Both the position numbers and the translations under genes were made by a program. Positions 34,101-44,975 of a stretch of DNA of 49,065 nt are shown piece by piece; the first letter of the stretch is position 1, and every line of letters begins with the position of its first letter. The stretch is from Amphimedon queenslandica. Taxonomy: Eukaryota; Porifera; Demospongiae; Haplosclerida; Niphatidae. Where the stretch lies: the NCBI RefSeq assembly GCF_000090795.2, contig NW_003546601.1:56718-105782 (forward strand), in the 5' to 3' direction. The notes under the pieces are model-generated. The model was not told the DNA's origin. It saw nothing but the letters and a program-made list of their open reading frames with translations, and made no database searches.

Positions 34101-34549
34101 GCACAGTGAATGGCAGTCTCACCCCTATTGTTAGTAGCCATTGGATCACAGTGATGATGATTGATCAAGTACTTTATGGCATCAAGTGATCTGTTAAAGG
34201 TTACATAGTGAAGAACATTGTATCCACTCTCAGTAGTATCCATTGGATCACAGTGACACTCATCAATGAGATATCTCATCACATCAACATGACTACCTTG
34301 TGAAGCCCAATGAAGACAGTTCTGACCTCCACTATCTCTTTCCTGTGGATCACAGTGATATTTAGTGATGAGATCTTTTGTAATATCTAACCAACCATGC
34401 CTTGAAGACCAATGAAGTAAACTTATATTATCCCATACTATGTATAGTCCTTTAATTTTCTTTGGTTCCTTTACTAATGGTAGTAAGCGAACAGCTTCTT
34501 TATGATCTCTATTCCTAAACGCATCCCAACACTTGTCCTCTAACGACAT
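31109..34549 (-). CDS. ANK-ROC-COR-Death protein, copy 4 (intact, 964 aa)
   Basis: Exons 34549-32030, 31568-31511 (58 nt) and 31425-31109, phases 0 and 1 (AAG|GTAAGA; TATAG|GAAGTG; CTAG|GTATGT; TATAG|ATATTA). The mini-exon is one codon longer than in copies 2 and 3 and has a different middle. About seven ankyrin repeats (residues ~40-265). GTPase with GNPGAGKS, DFAGH and SHVD. COR-like region with FGWCLQC and FFPPRYFHVLSL, then the conserved C-terminal block with GHGVGSLVEIVDE. Death domain with KWIQFGLHLGLYDPRL, MSAWLRG, WSSLAIAL and RDKYCTSNQLIA at the end. No frame damage seen. Intron 1 carries a hairpin MITE near the donor. Best candidate, with copies 2 and 3, for an expressed gene. Confidence 0.92.
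31851..31992. mobile_element. Hairpin MITE in intron 1 of copy 4, 7-bp target duplication
   Basis: Arms of about 50 bp: GGGTTCAGAATATTTGCGTT at the left, complement GTGAGTTCAGAATATTTGCG at the right, both continuing into GGAAGTGCTGTATAAYGCAA. Flanked by TTAATGT (31844-31850 and 31993-31999). The same intron in copy 2 (8806 on) and copy 3 (15111 on) reads GTATTAATGTATCAAACAG, the empty site. Confidence 0.85.
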
Positions 34550-34854
34550 CTTGTGATTAGTTAATTAGATTCATTGATACCATATTAGGAATGGGAAACC
34601 ATTATTTATACACTATACAAACACGCACACACAAAATAGAAACAGAAATAGAAAGGATAATATGGACACCTACATCTTCAGCAATCTGCTTTATATTTAT
34701 AGAAATAACAATAGTTTTAAATAACGTATCTTGTAGTCATGTTTTTCTCTAAAATCTCATAATTTTTAATATCATAGTATTTGCCCAATCCTTTCCTATA
34801 ATCATCACATAACTTGTCATAAGATTATTCAGTTTCCCTTCCCTCCTGTCTCTA

Positions 34855-35213
34855 ATAAATGAGTACTTTATGTATTCTTACTCTTCAAATCACTAGCTAT
34901 AAGTACCTCCCTCAGCTCCTCCTCTTCCTTTCCTCCTCCTCCCCTCCTCTGATAACCTACACTACTGTACAGTCTCAAGCTTCTTCCAACAGATCTCTAG
35001 TGGTACATGTAACAATGAGTAATGGGACAAAGGAGGTAGCACCTGTTTAAAGTATTAGTGTTACCATGATCATTTGAAATTAAGAAATTAAATAAATTGC
35101 TGATTAAGAAACTCATGGGGTGGTTTGACCTTTTGATGCATGCTTTAAAGAGTGTAACTGAATTCAACTTCAGTGCCAATGTAATTTTAAGACTAGTACA
35201 ATACCGTGTAGCC
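34855..35213. repeat. Upstream block of copy 4, shared with copy 5
   Basis: Matches 43895-44240 closely: ATGAGTACTTTATGTATTCT, CCTCCTCCTCTTC-type tract, TGGTACATGTAACAATGAGT. Gene-free. 34572-34854 has no recognisable feature. Confidence 0.75.
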
Positions 35214-35516
35214 GAAAAATTTGGCTGTCTAAAACTTTGACTGTTTTGTATCAAAACTGCCTAAATATAATATTGGCGGTCATTTAATTTGGTGGTTTAC
35301 TATCTTGTCTTTTCTTTAAGCACACTCGGCTCTTCTTGAAGCTGCTCCTTGGCAGTCCTTGCCCACAGTATTGACTTTGTGACTGAAATAGTGAGAAATA
35401 CTGCCATTTTTAGTATAATGAACCCACCCATAATAATGGCATTTATTATTGGTGGTTTTATTTTGAACTGCCAATCCGCCAAATTTAATTCTCCGCCATA
35501 TTTTCTGGCTATATGG
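35214..35516. mobile_element. MITE of the CCGTA group
   Basis: Left CCGTGTAGCCGAAAAATTTG, right complement CCATATAGCCAGAAAATATG; TA at 35212-35213 and 35517-35518. The interior repeats TTGGCGG / CCGCCAAATT in inverted sense. Sequence after it (AAATCCATCTTTA) resumes the block seen at 44307. Confidence 0.75.
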
Positions 35517-35783
35517 TATTATAAATCCATCTTTATACAAAATGGATAAGGTCGAACCACATTCAGAATTAATAATTGGTACAACCAATAACTGTACAAC
35601 AACCCACTAATGTGCAATCCAGACAGATTTTATTTAGTCGATTACACAAGTACTAATTTTAGCATTTAATTAACGTATTGTTCAATAATGGTATTAATTT
35701 ATTTATATTTCACTTTAATTTTAATATCCCTGCTTAAATTAGAACAATTAATTTAATTTTGTTTTTTAGCTACACACACTCAG

Positions 35784-36025
35784 AGGCTCAGTTCTCCGAT
35801 GCTTTACGATGAAGAAGAGAAAGGTTTTGTGTCTCTCTCTGTTCCTGAGACCAACAGTGATAGTGATAGTGATGATAGAGACGAGTCTCGTAGAATTGGA
35901 GTCCTGACACACCTCCAGTTTTGGGACATGATCATATCAATCCGTTGGCTAGTTTTGAGTCGAGTATAATATCAATTGATCTTAGCAGTAGTACCTTAAT
36001 GAGTGCCTCAGTAGTTGAAGTTGAG
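35784..36025 (+). pseudogene. Exon-like fragment with acidic serine run, unrecognised
   Basis: Acceptor CACACACTCAG at 35773-35783, donor GAG|GTAATT at 36025. Reads RLSSPMLYDEEEKGFVSLSV and SDSDSDDRDESRR, then after a one-base frame change near 35892 NWSPDTPPVLGHDHINPL, FESSIISIDLSSS and SVVEVE. The two halves look like one exon that lost a base. Parent unknown. Confidence 0.4.
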
Positions 36026-36363
36026 GTAATTAACATTAGTTACACAGCTACATGTATGTATATGTACTTGTACTTGTATATATGTACATGTGCATGGTCA
36101 TAACCAAATTGTTGTTCTCATAATCAATGTATTAACTTGTATGAAAATTGAGAATTTGAATTTTCTACCTTTTATTTTTGGCGAAATTTGGCTAAAGTCC
36201 CTGTACTAAGTTTATTAATAATTTTTTCAAAACAGATGAGTAGGATCCACTTTGTGCTAATGTGTCACCAAAAGTAATGGGAATAAGGACAAGTAGGATT
36301 CCAAATGACCAACGAAAATACAGAATGAAAATCCTACCGTCGTGATGTAAATTCTACTCTACA

Positions 36364-36373
36364 NNNNNNNNNN
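36364..36373. other. Assembly gap (10 N)
   Basis: Run of N just before the F-box/LRR-like relic; the missing length is unknown. 36026-36363 shows no gene. Confidence 1.
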
Positions 36374-36469
36374 TCTAAAAAGAAGAATCCATTGCATCTG
36401 ATAATGTTAAGTATCTTATAACAATAAAAAAAGCTATTAATTTTTAAAAAGTACTTAAATTGAACAGTC

Positions 36470-36880
36470 TAAAGAGGTAATAATGTCAATGTATGTATTT
36501 CACATCATCTCTTCAAGATTCTTAATTTCCTGACCATTACACCGATCAACTATTATAGCTTTCTTCAGTTTATGGAACCACATCTCTTCCAAGTATCGTA
36601 CAATATTGGGTTTATGCAAGGATCACTATATCCATTGTATATCTTTACTATCAATTGAAGGTAAGGTGGTTTAGTTAGTGGCATGCAGTGACTAAAAAAT
36701 TATCTCAAAAATTGTCCGATGTAAATGTATGACTGTATCATTAATAGCATTTGTTGACACAATACTGAGCAATGATCTTAAATTATCAGTGCTAGTATCA
36801 ATATCAATATCAATAGTGATCTCATCTACTTTGATTGATTTCACTTTAGAAAATAAACAGAGTACATCATTGTTCTTATT
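36470..36880 (-). pseudogene. F-box/LRR-like gene remnant, copy B
   Basis: Minus-strand sequence corresponds to the 3' end of the 44976-46524 gene (complement of ACTTTGATTGATTTCACTTT at 36827 and of TCAATTGAAGGTAAGGTGG at 36651). It stops abruptly at about 36880, where sisters continue with GCATCATTGCT. Short, with several indels. Confidence 0.65.
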
Positions 36881-37300
36881 GAAGGCCTGGTATCAGATAA
36901 ATGATTACTTTGTTATTATATCGCCCACCTCTACTCATTTGAGTCATTTCACTCCACAAAATTTCCAGTGATACATGTATTAATAAACCACATCACAGTA
37001 GGTGTGTATAAGCATACAGGTATACATACATTACATACATTGTATGCATGAGTACATGATGTACATTACAATGCATGAATAGTAAAAAGTGACTCTGCCT
37101 AAAATTTGGTCATTTCAACCAATTAACTGTATTTTAGTATTTTTTCAATAATGAATGTACACTACCCAACTCTTTGCATGAATTTGTTTGCAGATTAAAG
37201 TAACCACAAAGTTACATTGTGTTTTATTGTGACCATTTAAGAGTTTTGTCTCTGTCTCTTTCATTTATTCATTCATTGAACTGTTTTTATTTCTACACAG

Positions 37301-37410
37301 AAATATGTGCTGTGTCACGTCATTCAAAGAAAGAAATAGGAAGATGCTTCAAGCTTATTCGTCAAGCAGCAAACCCAGCAATGAATACTGTATCAACTAC
37401 TGACTTTATG
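37301..37410 (+). pseudogene. GTF2B: TFIIB exon, copy B (undamaged exon)
   Basis: Exon of 110 nt between acceptor TTTCTACACAG and donor ATG|GTTAGT. Translated after one base from a previous exon: [20 protein letters not shown], then [17 protein letters not shown]. This matches the start of the first cyclin repeat of TFIIB almost residue for residue (human-type [20 protein letters not shown]). The exon is fully open and both splice sites are good, but no other TFIIB exon is visible in 36374-38000, so I score it as a captured exon. If a neighbouring gene spliced into it, it could add 37 residues in frame. Confidence 0.85.
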
Positions 37411-37883
37411 GTTAGTGAATAGAAATAATTTTAATTCATTTTATTATCATTATTATTAGAGTCAAGGTATTGTACTAATCTTGGTTTTCCATTGTTAGTT
37501 CAGTTCAGTTTGGTATTGGTGTGATTGAGCCTGCCTTAAAACCACATAGAGTCATCAGTAATGATGAATGGTACTATACTCCTGGGTTGACAAATGGTGG
37601 ATACAAAATAAAGGAGCTTGGCTGATAGGCTGAGCATGTTTAGTTATTCCTAGTGTTGTTGCAGAGGATAATGGCTCCCATGCCTACCTCAGTGGACTTT
37701 CTTGTGGTGTTGTCCTCGGAGAGAAGGTTAAAGAGAATGTTATTACCAGCTTGACATGTACTTATGTTGCATAGAAAGTTTGAACTGATTCCAATTAATT
37801 TTGGATTCCTTACAAATTTTTAAAGTTCCTCCCCATCAATATCAATGATTTATATTAGTTATTAATTATTCTCCTCTCAATAG

Positions 37884-39325
37884 GCTCCAGTCTTGATACA
37901 CTAACAGTACTTGGTTCTCATGGATGTGATGTCATTCTCCTAGCTAATGACAGTTCTTTAATACACCTCACTCTTCACTCCTCCTCCTCCTAGCAACAGT
38001 CACTGGCTCTCTCTTCAGTCTTCAGTATAGAACCAAACATGGAGTCCTTCCAGTATGATGACACTCTTCCACAATATGTCGGGAAGTTGAACGACGTCCT
38101 TTTTAAATGGCCACTGCTGTTCACTCTCACTGAGGATGGGATTGTGTGTATCCTAATTAATGCCCCATGCACAGTCATTAGCCTTGGTTTTTTTTTCAAA
38201 AAATGGCTAAAAATTCACCCCCCCAATTTTTATTACATTTTCTAATACATTGATGTCCTTATGCTGTGTAGGAAGTTTGAGCTGAATCTGACTTAAATTT
38301 TTAGAGTTACAGCCATTTTAAGAAATTTGCCAAAATATAAAAAACACACAAAGCTATAGCCCATGGTTTTTTTTTTGAAAAAATGGCTAAAAGATCACCC
38401 TCAATTTTTATTAAATTTTCTGATACATATTGATGTCCTTATGCTGTGTAGAAAGTTTGAGCTGATTACGAATTAAATTTTTGTGTTACGGCCATTTAAA
38501 GAAATTCGCTAAAATCTGAAAAATACCCAAAGCTATAGCCCATGGTTTTTTCTTCAAAATGGCTAAAAATCACCCCCAATTTTTATTACATTTCCTGATA
38601 CGTATTAATGTCCTTATGCTGTGTAGAAAGTTTGAGCTGATTCCAATTTAAATTTTTAGAGTTTCAGCCATTTTTAAAAATTTGCCAAAATTAAAAAAAT
38701 AAACAAGGCTATAGCCCATGGTTTTTCCCGAAAAATGGCTAAAAAATACCCTCAGTTTTTATTAAATTTTCTGATACATATTGATGTCCTTATGCTGTGT
38801 AGAAAGTTTGAGCTGATTCCGACTTAAATTTTCAGAGTTACAGCCATTTTAAGCAAAGGCCGAAATCTGAAGAATGCCCAAGGCTTATGCATGTGTATAA
38901 TGATTCTCCTTTCTTTCTCTATCCTCTCCTTTCTTCTTGTTATTTTTTCTCTTTGAGCTATGTACATGTACATGTACATTAATCATTAATAATGTACAAT
39001 TATCATCCTTAACTTCATTATTATCCAGTGGTCTACAGTGTCTCTAATGCTATGATTATTGCTGCCATTCATCCACTGGAATACTGTAGAATGTTTAGCT
39101 ATAACACTCCAGGTAAGCATTTACAATTTTATGATAAAATTAAAATTAAAATACCTCCTAAGGCTCCTATTCTTTTCATGTTTAGATGGTCCCTCTCTCT
39201 TACAAACTCTGTCTTTGTCATCATTTCATAAAATCTCTGTCTCTCCTGATCTAGGAGTGTCTCTTAATTCATTGGATCAATGTTCCCTCCCACTCAATGC
39301 ACTGGAGACTGGAACTGAGACATAG
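37884..39325 (+). pseudogene. Gene X, last three exons, copy B
   Basis: Exons 37884-38147, 39029-39112 (donor CAG|GTAAGC) and 39186-39325, same phases as copy A. Exons 2 and 3 are undamaged here: VYSVSNAMIIAAIHPLEYCR, FSYNTP, then DGPSLLQTLSLSSFHK to LETGTET and stop. Exon 1 has an in-frame TAG near 37991 inside an expanded TCCTCCTCC tract, so the copy is broken. Comparing A with B shows that the intact ancestor encoded one continuous protein across these exons. The first intron is swollen by a 177-bp tandem repeat. Confidence 0.6.
38183..38880 (+). repeat. 177-bp tandem repeat, four units
   Basis: Units start at about 38183, 38361, 38540 and 38716, each with GCYATGGTTTTTT, AATGGCTAAAA, TTATGCTGTGTAGAAAGTTT and GCCATTTTAA. 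Single or double units occur at 6190-6545, 19560-19740 and 48700-48840, so the array grew only here. Confidence 0.9.
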
Positions 39326-39464
39326 TGTCATTCTTCGTTAGGAATAGAGGTAAATGATACTATTTATAGTAACACTGATACTATTTATAGTACAATGCCA
39401 TTGATTGTCTCTATGCTATTGTAGTATATAATATATCATTGTCTATTGTAGTAATTGATACTAT

Positions 39465-39606
39465 CAAGAGTGGATAATTATTTAGGGAGAGTGTCTAACC
39501 CGCCTATAATCTGTGATACCACAGTGCGTAAGTTTACATAGCATGGTTATTAGCACCAAGTAGCCATTCTTGCGTCCTTATACTGATTCAAAGTCAGAAG
39601 GCTGCA
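39465..39606. mobile_element. Truncated relative of the CAAGAG MITE
   Basis: After GATACTAT the sequence turns into CAAGAGTGGATAATTATTTA and the spacer resumes at AACGATGCTAG (39606). The right inverted end is missing, so it is a partial element or two elements joined. Confidence 0.55.
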
Positions 39607-39799
39607 ACGATGCTAGTGTACACGTTTGGTAGTGATGTAGTAATTCAAAAATTGCCCATTGCACAAAAATTTGTTGTCGGAATCAACTCAAACTTTTTTA
39701 TTAGCAACAGACAGACAGACGTAAATAGTAATAATGATGTATATTGCTTTGCTTGGCTTGTCCCCTTAATGTTTTACATTCATCTTGTAATAATGTGTC

Positions 39800-40264
39800 A
39801 TTTTGTAATATTGGGAACTGTGATTTCAATTGAATAGTAAGCAGATATAGAAGTGAAACACAACTGAGTGTATGAAAGAACAGCACGCGTATCTCAGTGA
39901 TGTGAGAATGGCAACTACGCTAGGCTTAAAGAGGACTTTAAATGAGAATAGAATAATAAAGTAGAAGGAAGAAGGAAAAATGAATGAACCACAAACACAG
40001 TAAAAGCATGCACTTATACTAAAAATCATGATACATCATATGATGTCATACTGACAGTCCATTTATAAATAGAAATAACAATGGCCACAATAAGGATAAC
40101 ACACATTCATGTAATTAACAATAAGAATAACAATAATAATACATGCATAATGATCATTACATAACATTTGTACAACAACATTGATTACATAGTAATAATA
40201 ATAATGGTATATTGTAGTTACGTGTACTGGTACATGTATGCATAAATGTCAAAGCACCATTATC
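39800..40264. mobile_element. Unclassified ~465-bp insertion in the spacer
   Basis: Paralogous spacers run CTTGTAATAATGTATCATTAATAATAATAATAG without a break (30985, 14270); here the block is split after AATAATGTGTCATT and resumes near AATAAGTAATAGTTATAA. No clear inverted ends or coding potential were found; it contains short CAATAATAATACATG-type runs. Confidence 0.5.
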
Positions 40265-40371
40265 ACACATTTGATAATAAGTAATAGTTATAAGCAAAGT
40301 AAGATACTATAGGCAGCCATCTTAACAGAATAAGTGATGATAGAAAACAATAATTTCAATAAACAAAAGAA

Positions 40372-43300
40372 CTAGGCAATCAACTGGTTTGATGTACAAT
40401 ATTTATCTCTAATGTAACTAGCAATAGATTTCTCTTCTATTGTATCCAGTGCTGTAGCTAATGATGACCAACTGGGACCTCCTTTCTCTCTCACTTTATC
40501 TTCTCCTCTTAACCAGGCAGACATACACTGTATCAGACATGGCTTGCATTCTCCATGATCCTTCTTAATAGCATTTAGTGTTGGATCATATAATCCTAAA
40601 TGAAGTCCAAACTCATACCAGTTAGAATAACCATAATGATTGAGTATTGTTAGCTCTTCAATTACAGTATCAAGATCTTTAATATCTATAAAAATAATAA
40701 TTAATAATGTGTATATACACTGTACAGTCTACACTCCCACTACTTGACAATTGTGATAGTACATATTATAACATACCTAGCTTAATTGCAGTTGCTGTGT
40801 TGAATTCTTCAGTTATTTCAATCACTTCCTGTACAATAATATAGTTTTTCAGTTGTAGTGTAGAGTAAAAAAATTACATGCACATGTATACGTCAATTAC
40901 TGTATAGCTCTAAATTTTTGTAGGTAAAATTTTCGTCGAATTTGTCAGGTATTATTGTTTGATGAAATTTTTGTTTCACATGGATAGTATGCAAATTAAA
41001 AGCAGAAAATGACGGATATTTTTTTGAAGAAAATTAATTTTGACAAGAAATTAAGATTGTCACAAATTTTGACCGAAAATAAATTGGAGTCAAACGGAAT
41101 TAGTAATAAAAGCTACATGACAACACACAAAGACAGTAATGTAAGAAATAAATTTACTTTTTAAGATGTGATATTATTGCTTGTAATACTGTATCAAACA
41201 TTTTGTGAGTTAATTCTTACCTTAATATCGCATCCTCCTAATAGTGACAGGTTACTAATATCTGATAATGATTCATCAGGTAGGATCTCCTTCAATTCTG
41301 TACGTCTAGTACCAGTGGTAACAAGAAATGGTCATTGTTCAACTACTGCTGAGAGTACAGCTTTTACACTATACGTTGTCCTTTCTTTTGGTGTATTCAC
41401 AGGATAGGCTAGTTCTTTAGGATCAATAACTAACTCTTTTACCTCTAGACTGGGACACGATTCTTTATAAACACTCATTACCTCTCCTATCACATCTCTT
41501 CTTAGAGACACCATATTGTCACTGTAACCTTTCTCACAGGACATCATTACTAGTACACACTGGCTCTCATCCACAATCTCTACCAGTGATCCTACACCAT
41601 GACCATTAAACCAATAAAGTCCATTCTTCCAAAATGTACAATAATGATTTAAATTGTCATCTTCTTGAGGTAGAGCCATTTTGTAAGCAAGACGTAACGA
41701 GAGGACGTGAAAATATCGGGGAGGAAAGAAATGATGTTTACTAGTACACTGTAGACACCAGCCAAACTGGTACAGTTGACTAGTCATCTCATCAGGTCTA
41801 TCAGTAGACAAAAGACATGGAAAGAACAACAGCGTTTCTCCTCTTTTTTCTGTCCCTCCCTCCTTCTCCTCTTCCACTGCTAACTGATGGAGGTTTGTCA
41901 CTGTTAGGAAAGATGGATTCATTTGTTGACAGAGTTCCATGTTCTTGAGAAAACAGATCAATATTTTAGGATCATATTCAGGAAAAAGTCTAGTCAGACC
42001 AGACACACTAACAATACCAGTATTGCTAGCAATGTCAACGTGTTGTTTGAATGTCTCTGGAGCAAAGAGAATCCCATTCACCTCAGTTAGTAGTATACCC
42101 TTATTCACAACAACCCATACCTTGTCTTCACTTTTAAGAACACTGATCAAACCAGTTGAGTACAATGAATGAAAAACATCCAAGATGTCTTCTCTTTTAT
42201 ATGGTATAAAATAATCATCATTGTCCTTACCAGCAGACATTACATCAGAGAGGGTCAGTATATTCTCTTTCCTTTCCTCCAGTAGACCATACATCATGTG
42301 ACAATGAAGGCTCAAATTCCTTCCATTTGTGCTACGAATGGACTCACAGGCACTAGACAACTTATTAAAGAAGGAATCCACACCACTCCCACCAAGCTTA
42401 CGTCAATCTAAGGAGACACTGTCACACCTTTCCCTTACAATAATCTCCTGTATTTCTTCCTTTCTCATTCTCCTTTCCGCAGAATTACTTATCTGATCCA
42501 CATGACTGACTATTACAATAACATGGCATTGATTAAGAGCTTTCTGTGCTTCATTTGTGACAACTGTTAGCCACTGATGAAGGTGTTTGACTGGTTCCTT
42601 CTCCAATATATTGACTACTATGAGGAACACACCACCAGAACCTTGTAACAGATTCTCAATGACATGCAGCACTGTGACTGGAGTAGTATTCTGAATGGCC
42701 AGCAAAATCATGAAGAATGATGTTACCCAGTTTCCTGTGTTTTAGTTTATAAGGAATGATACCAGCAGTACAGGGCACCACCCCTCCAACATTTCTAAAG
42801 GAACCAAGAACAATAGAACCAGTAGCTGTGTCATTGATGACGTGGCTAAGAGTACTTTTACCAGCTCCAGGATTACCCACAAGGAGAACGTTAACATAAG
42901 AATCAATTGGATGAGATGATTCTATATCACCAAACTTCTTAAAGATAGGAAGAGTATTAGTCCTTATTTTCTGTCCTGCTGACTCTTTAGCTAGTTGTAA
43001 TGGTGTTCTCCCCTCATTGTCTTTAGCCAATGGATCACATTTACCAGTTGATAGTAAACATTCAACAGCTACAAAATGACCCCAATAAGCAGCCCAGTGA
43101 AGTGGTGTCCGCCCCTTCTTGTCAATAGTCATTGGATCACAGTTACACTCATTGATTAGATATTTGATTACATCAGGTGTGTTGTACTTAGCAGCTGCTA
43201 CATGAAGAACAGTCTCACCCTCATTGTTAGTAGCCATTGGATCACAGTGATGATGATTGATCAAGTACTTTATGACATCAAATGATCCATGAGCAGCTGC

Positions 43301-43663
43301 TCTATGAAGAACAGTATCTCCGAATATATCAGTATTCATTGGGTCTAAGTGACACTCATCAATGAGATATCTCATCACATCAACATGATTATCTACTGCA
43401 GCATAATGAAGACAAGTCTCACCTCCACTATCTCTTTCCTGTGGGTCACAGTGATATTTAGTGATGAGATCCTTTGTAACATCTAACCAGCCATTCCTTG
43501 AAGACAAATGATGTAAACTAGTGTTATCCCTTTTCCCATTCCTTCTTTTAATTTTATTTGGTTCCTTAACAAATGGTAGTATGTTAACAGCTTTATTATG
43601 ATGATCTCCATCCTTTAACCATCCATACTCAAACACTTCCCAGCACTTGTCCTCTAACGACAT
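40372..43663 (-). pseudogene. ANK-ROC-COR-Death gene, copy 5 (three lesions)
   Basis: Exons 43663-41221, 40828-40777 (52 nt) and 40685-40372 keep good splice sites. About six ankyrin repeats, P-loop GNPGAGKS and DFAGH are present. Lesions compared with sisters: a 4-nt insertion near 42663 (ATGACATGCAGCAC for ATGACAGCAC) that shifts the frame just after SHSA; a TGA for the Cys codon of DCRK at 42403-42405; and a TGA for the Arg codon of EQRPF at 41332-41334. The Death-domain exon itself is open (NWYEFGLHLGLYDPTL, MSAWLRG, WSSLATAL) but has a divergent middle. The leader before ATG also differs from copies 1-4. Three independent lesions make this a pseudogene rather than an assembly error. Confidence 0.9.
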
Positions 43664-43894
43664 CTTGTAATGAAATTCATTGTTACCATATTAGGAATAG
43701 GAATGTATTATTTATGCACTATAAACACACACACACACACCATGACTAAGAGAGAGGGAGTGATAGACAGAGGAAATAAAAATTAATCAGACATAGCATG
43801 CACACCTACAGCCTCAGCAAATATGAGCTTCATATAAATAAAGTTAATGTTTTTAAAATCCTCATTATAACTATCAGAAAATAACTTAATCATC

Positions 43895-44197
43895 CTAAAT
43901 GAGTACTTTATGTATTCTTACTCTTCAAATCACTAGCTATAAGTACCTCCCTCAGCTCCTCCTCTTCCTTTCCTCCTCCTCCCCTCCTCTGATAACCTAC
44001 ACTACTGTACAGTCTCAAGCTTCTTCCAACTGATCTCTAGTGGTACATGTAACAATGAGTAATGGGACAAAGGAGGTAACACCTGTTTAAAGTGTTAGTG
44101 TGCCTATAATCACTTGAAATTAAGAAATTAAATAAATTGCTGATTAAGAAACTCGTGGAGTGGTTTGACCTTTTGACACATGCTTTAAGAGTATAAC
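43895..44197. repeat. Upstream block of copy 5, shared with copy 4
   Basis: Paralogue of 34855-35213. 43664-43894 holds a (CA)n-like run near 43725-43740 and no gene. Confidence 0.75.
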
Positions 44198-44281
44198 TGA
44201 ATTCAACTTCAGTGGCAATGTAATTTTAGGACTAGTACTGTACTAGTCCTAACATTACAATGCCACTGAAGTTGAATTCAG
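44198..44281. repeat. Near-perfect palindrome, 40-bp arms
   Basis: CTGAATTCAACTTCAGTGGC at 44198 is mirrored by its complement ending at 44281, with only CTG (44238-44240) at the centre. The sister block at 35158-35212 has the left arm only. A looser copy of the arm (CAACTTCAGTGTCAATGTAA) recurs at 44544. 44282-44975 is otherwise gene-free. Confidence 0.8.
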
Positions 44282-44975
44282 TAAGTGAATTGAAGTTGAA
44301 TTGTAAATCCATCTTTACACAAAATAGATAAGGTCAAGCCATACTCACAATTAATAAATGACATAATGGCAATAACTAATGACAACAACCCACTAATGTG
44401 CAATCCAAACAGATTTTATTTAGTCCATTACATGCATAAGTACTTTTGATGTATGCTTTCTGCTGTAATCGATCCAGATTCGATTCCAGCATCAACGTAA
44501 CGTCAGGACTAGCATAATATTGTGAACCAACCTTAACCGATTCAACTTCAGTGTCAATGTAATGTTATATAGGACGAATATCAATAAGCCAATAACTGTA
44601 CAACAACCCACTAAATAATGTACCATTCAGGCAGATTTTGTTTTATATTGTCCATTACACAACTACTAATTTTTAGCATTAATTTTAATTAACATATTAT
44701 TGATGATGCATTCAATTCATAGTCACTTCAATTTTATTATATCTGCTTAAATTAGAACATGCATTTAAATCTAAACGGGAGATCTCATTGTATCTGATAG
44801 TGTCAAGTTTATTTTCCCTCCTGTTTCTTTACTTGTTAATTTATCACAATAAAAAAATGAATAAATGAAAACACAACTTTATTCTAATATTAAGTTATTA
44901 GCTAGATATTAGTTTTGATAAGTATTTGAATTGAACAGTCCAAAGAGGTTCACAAATAATGTCAATGTATGTGTT

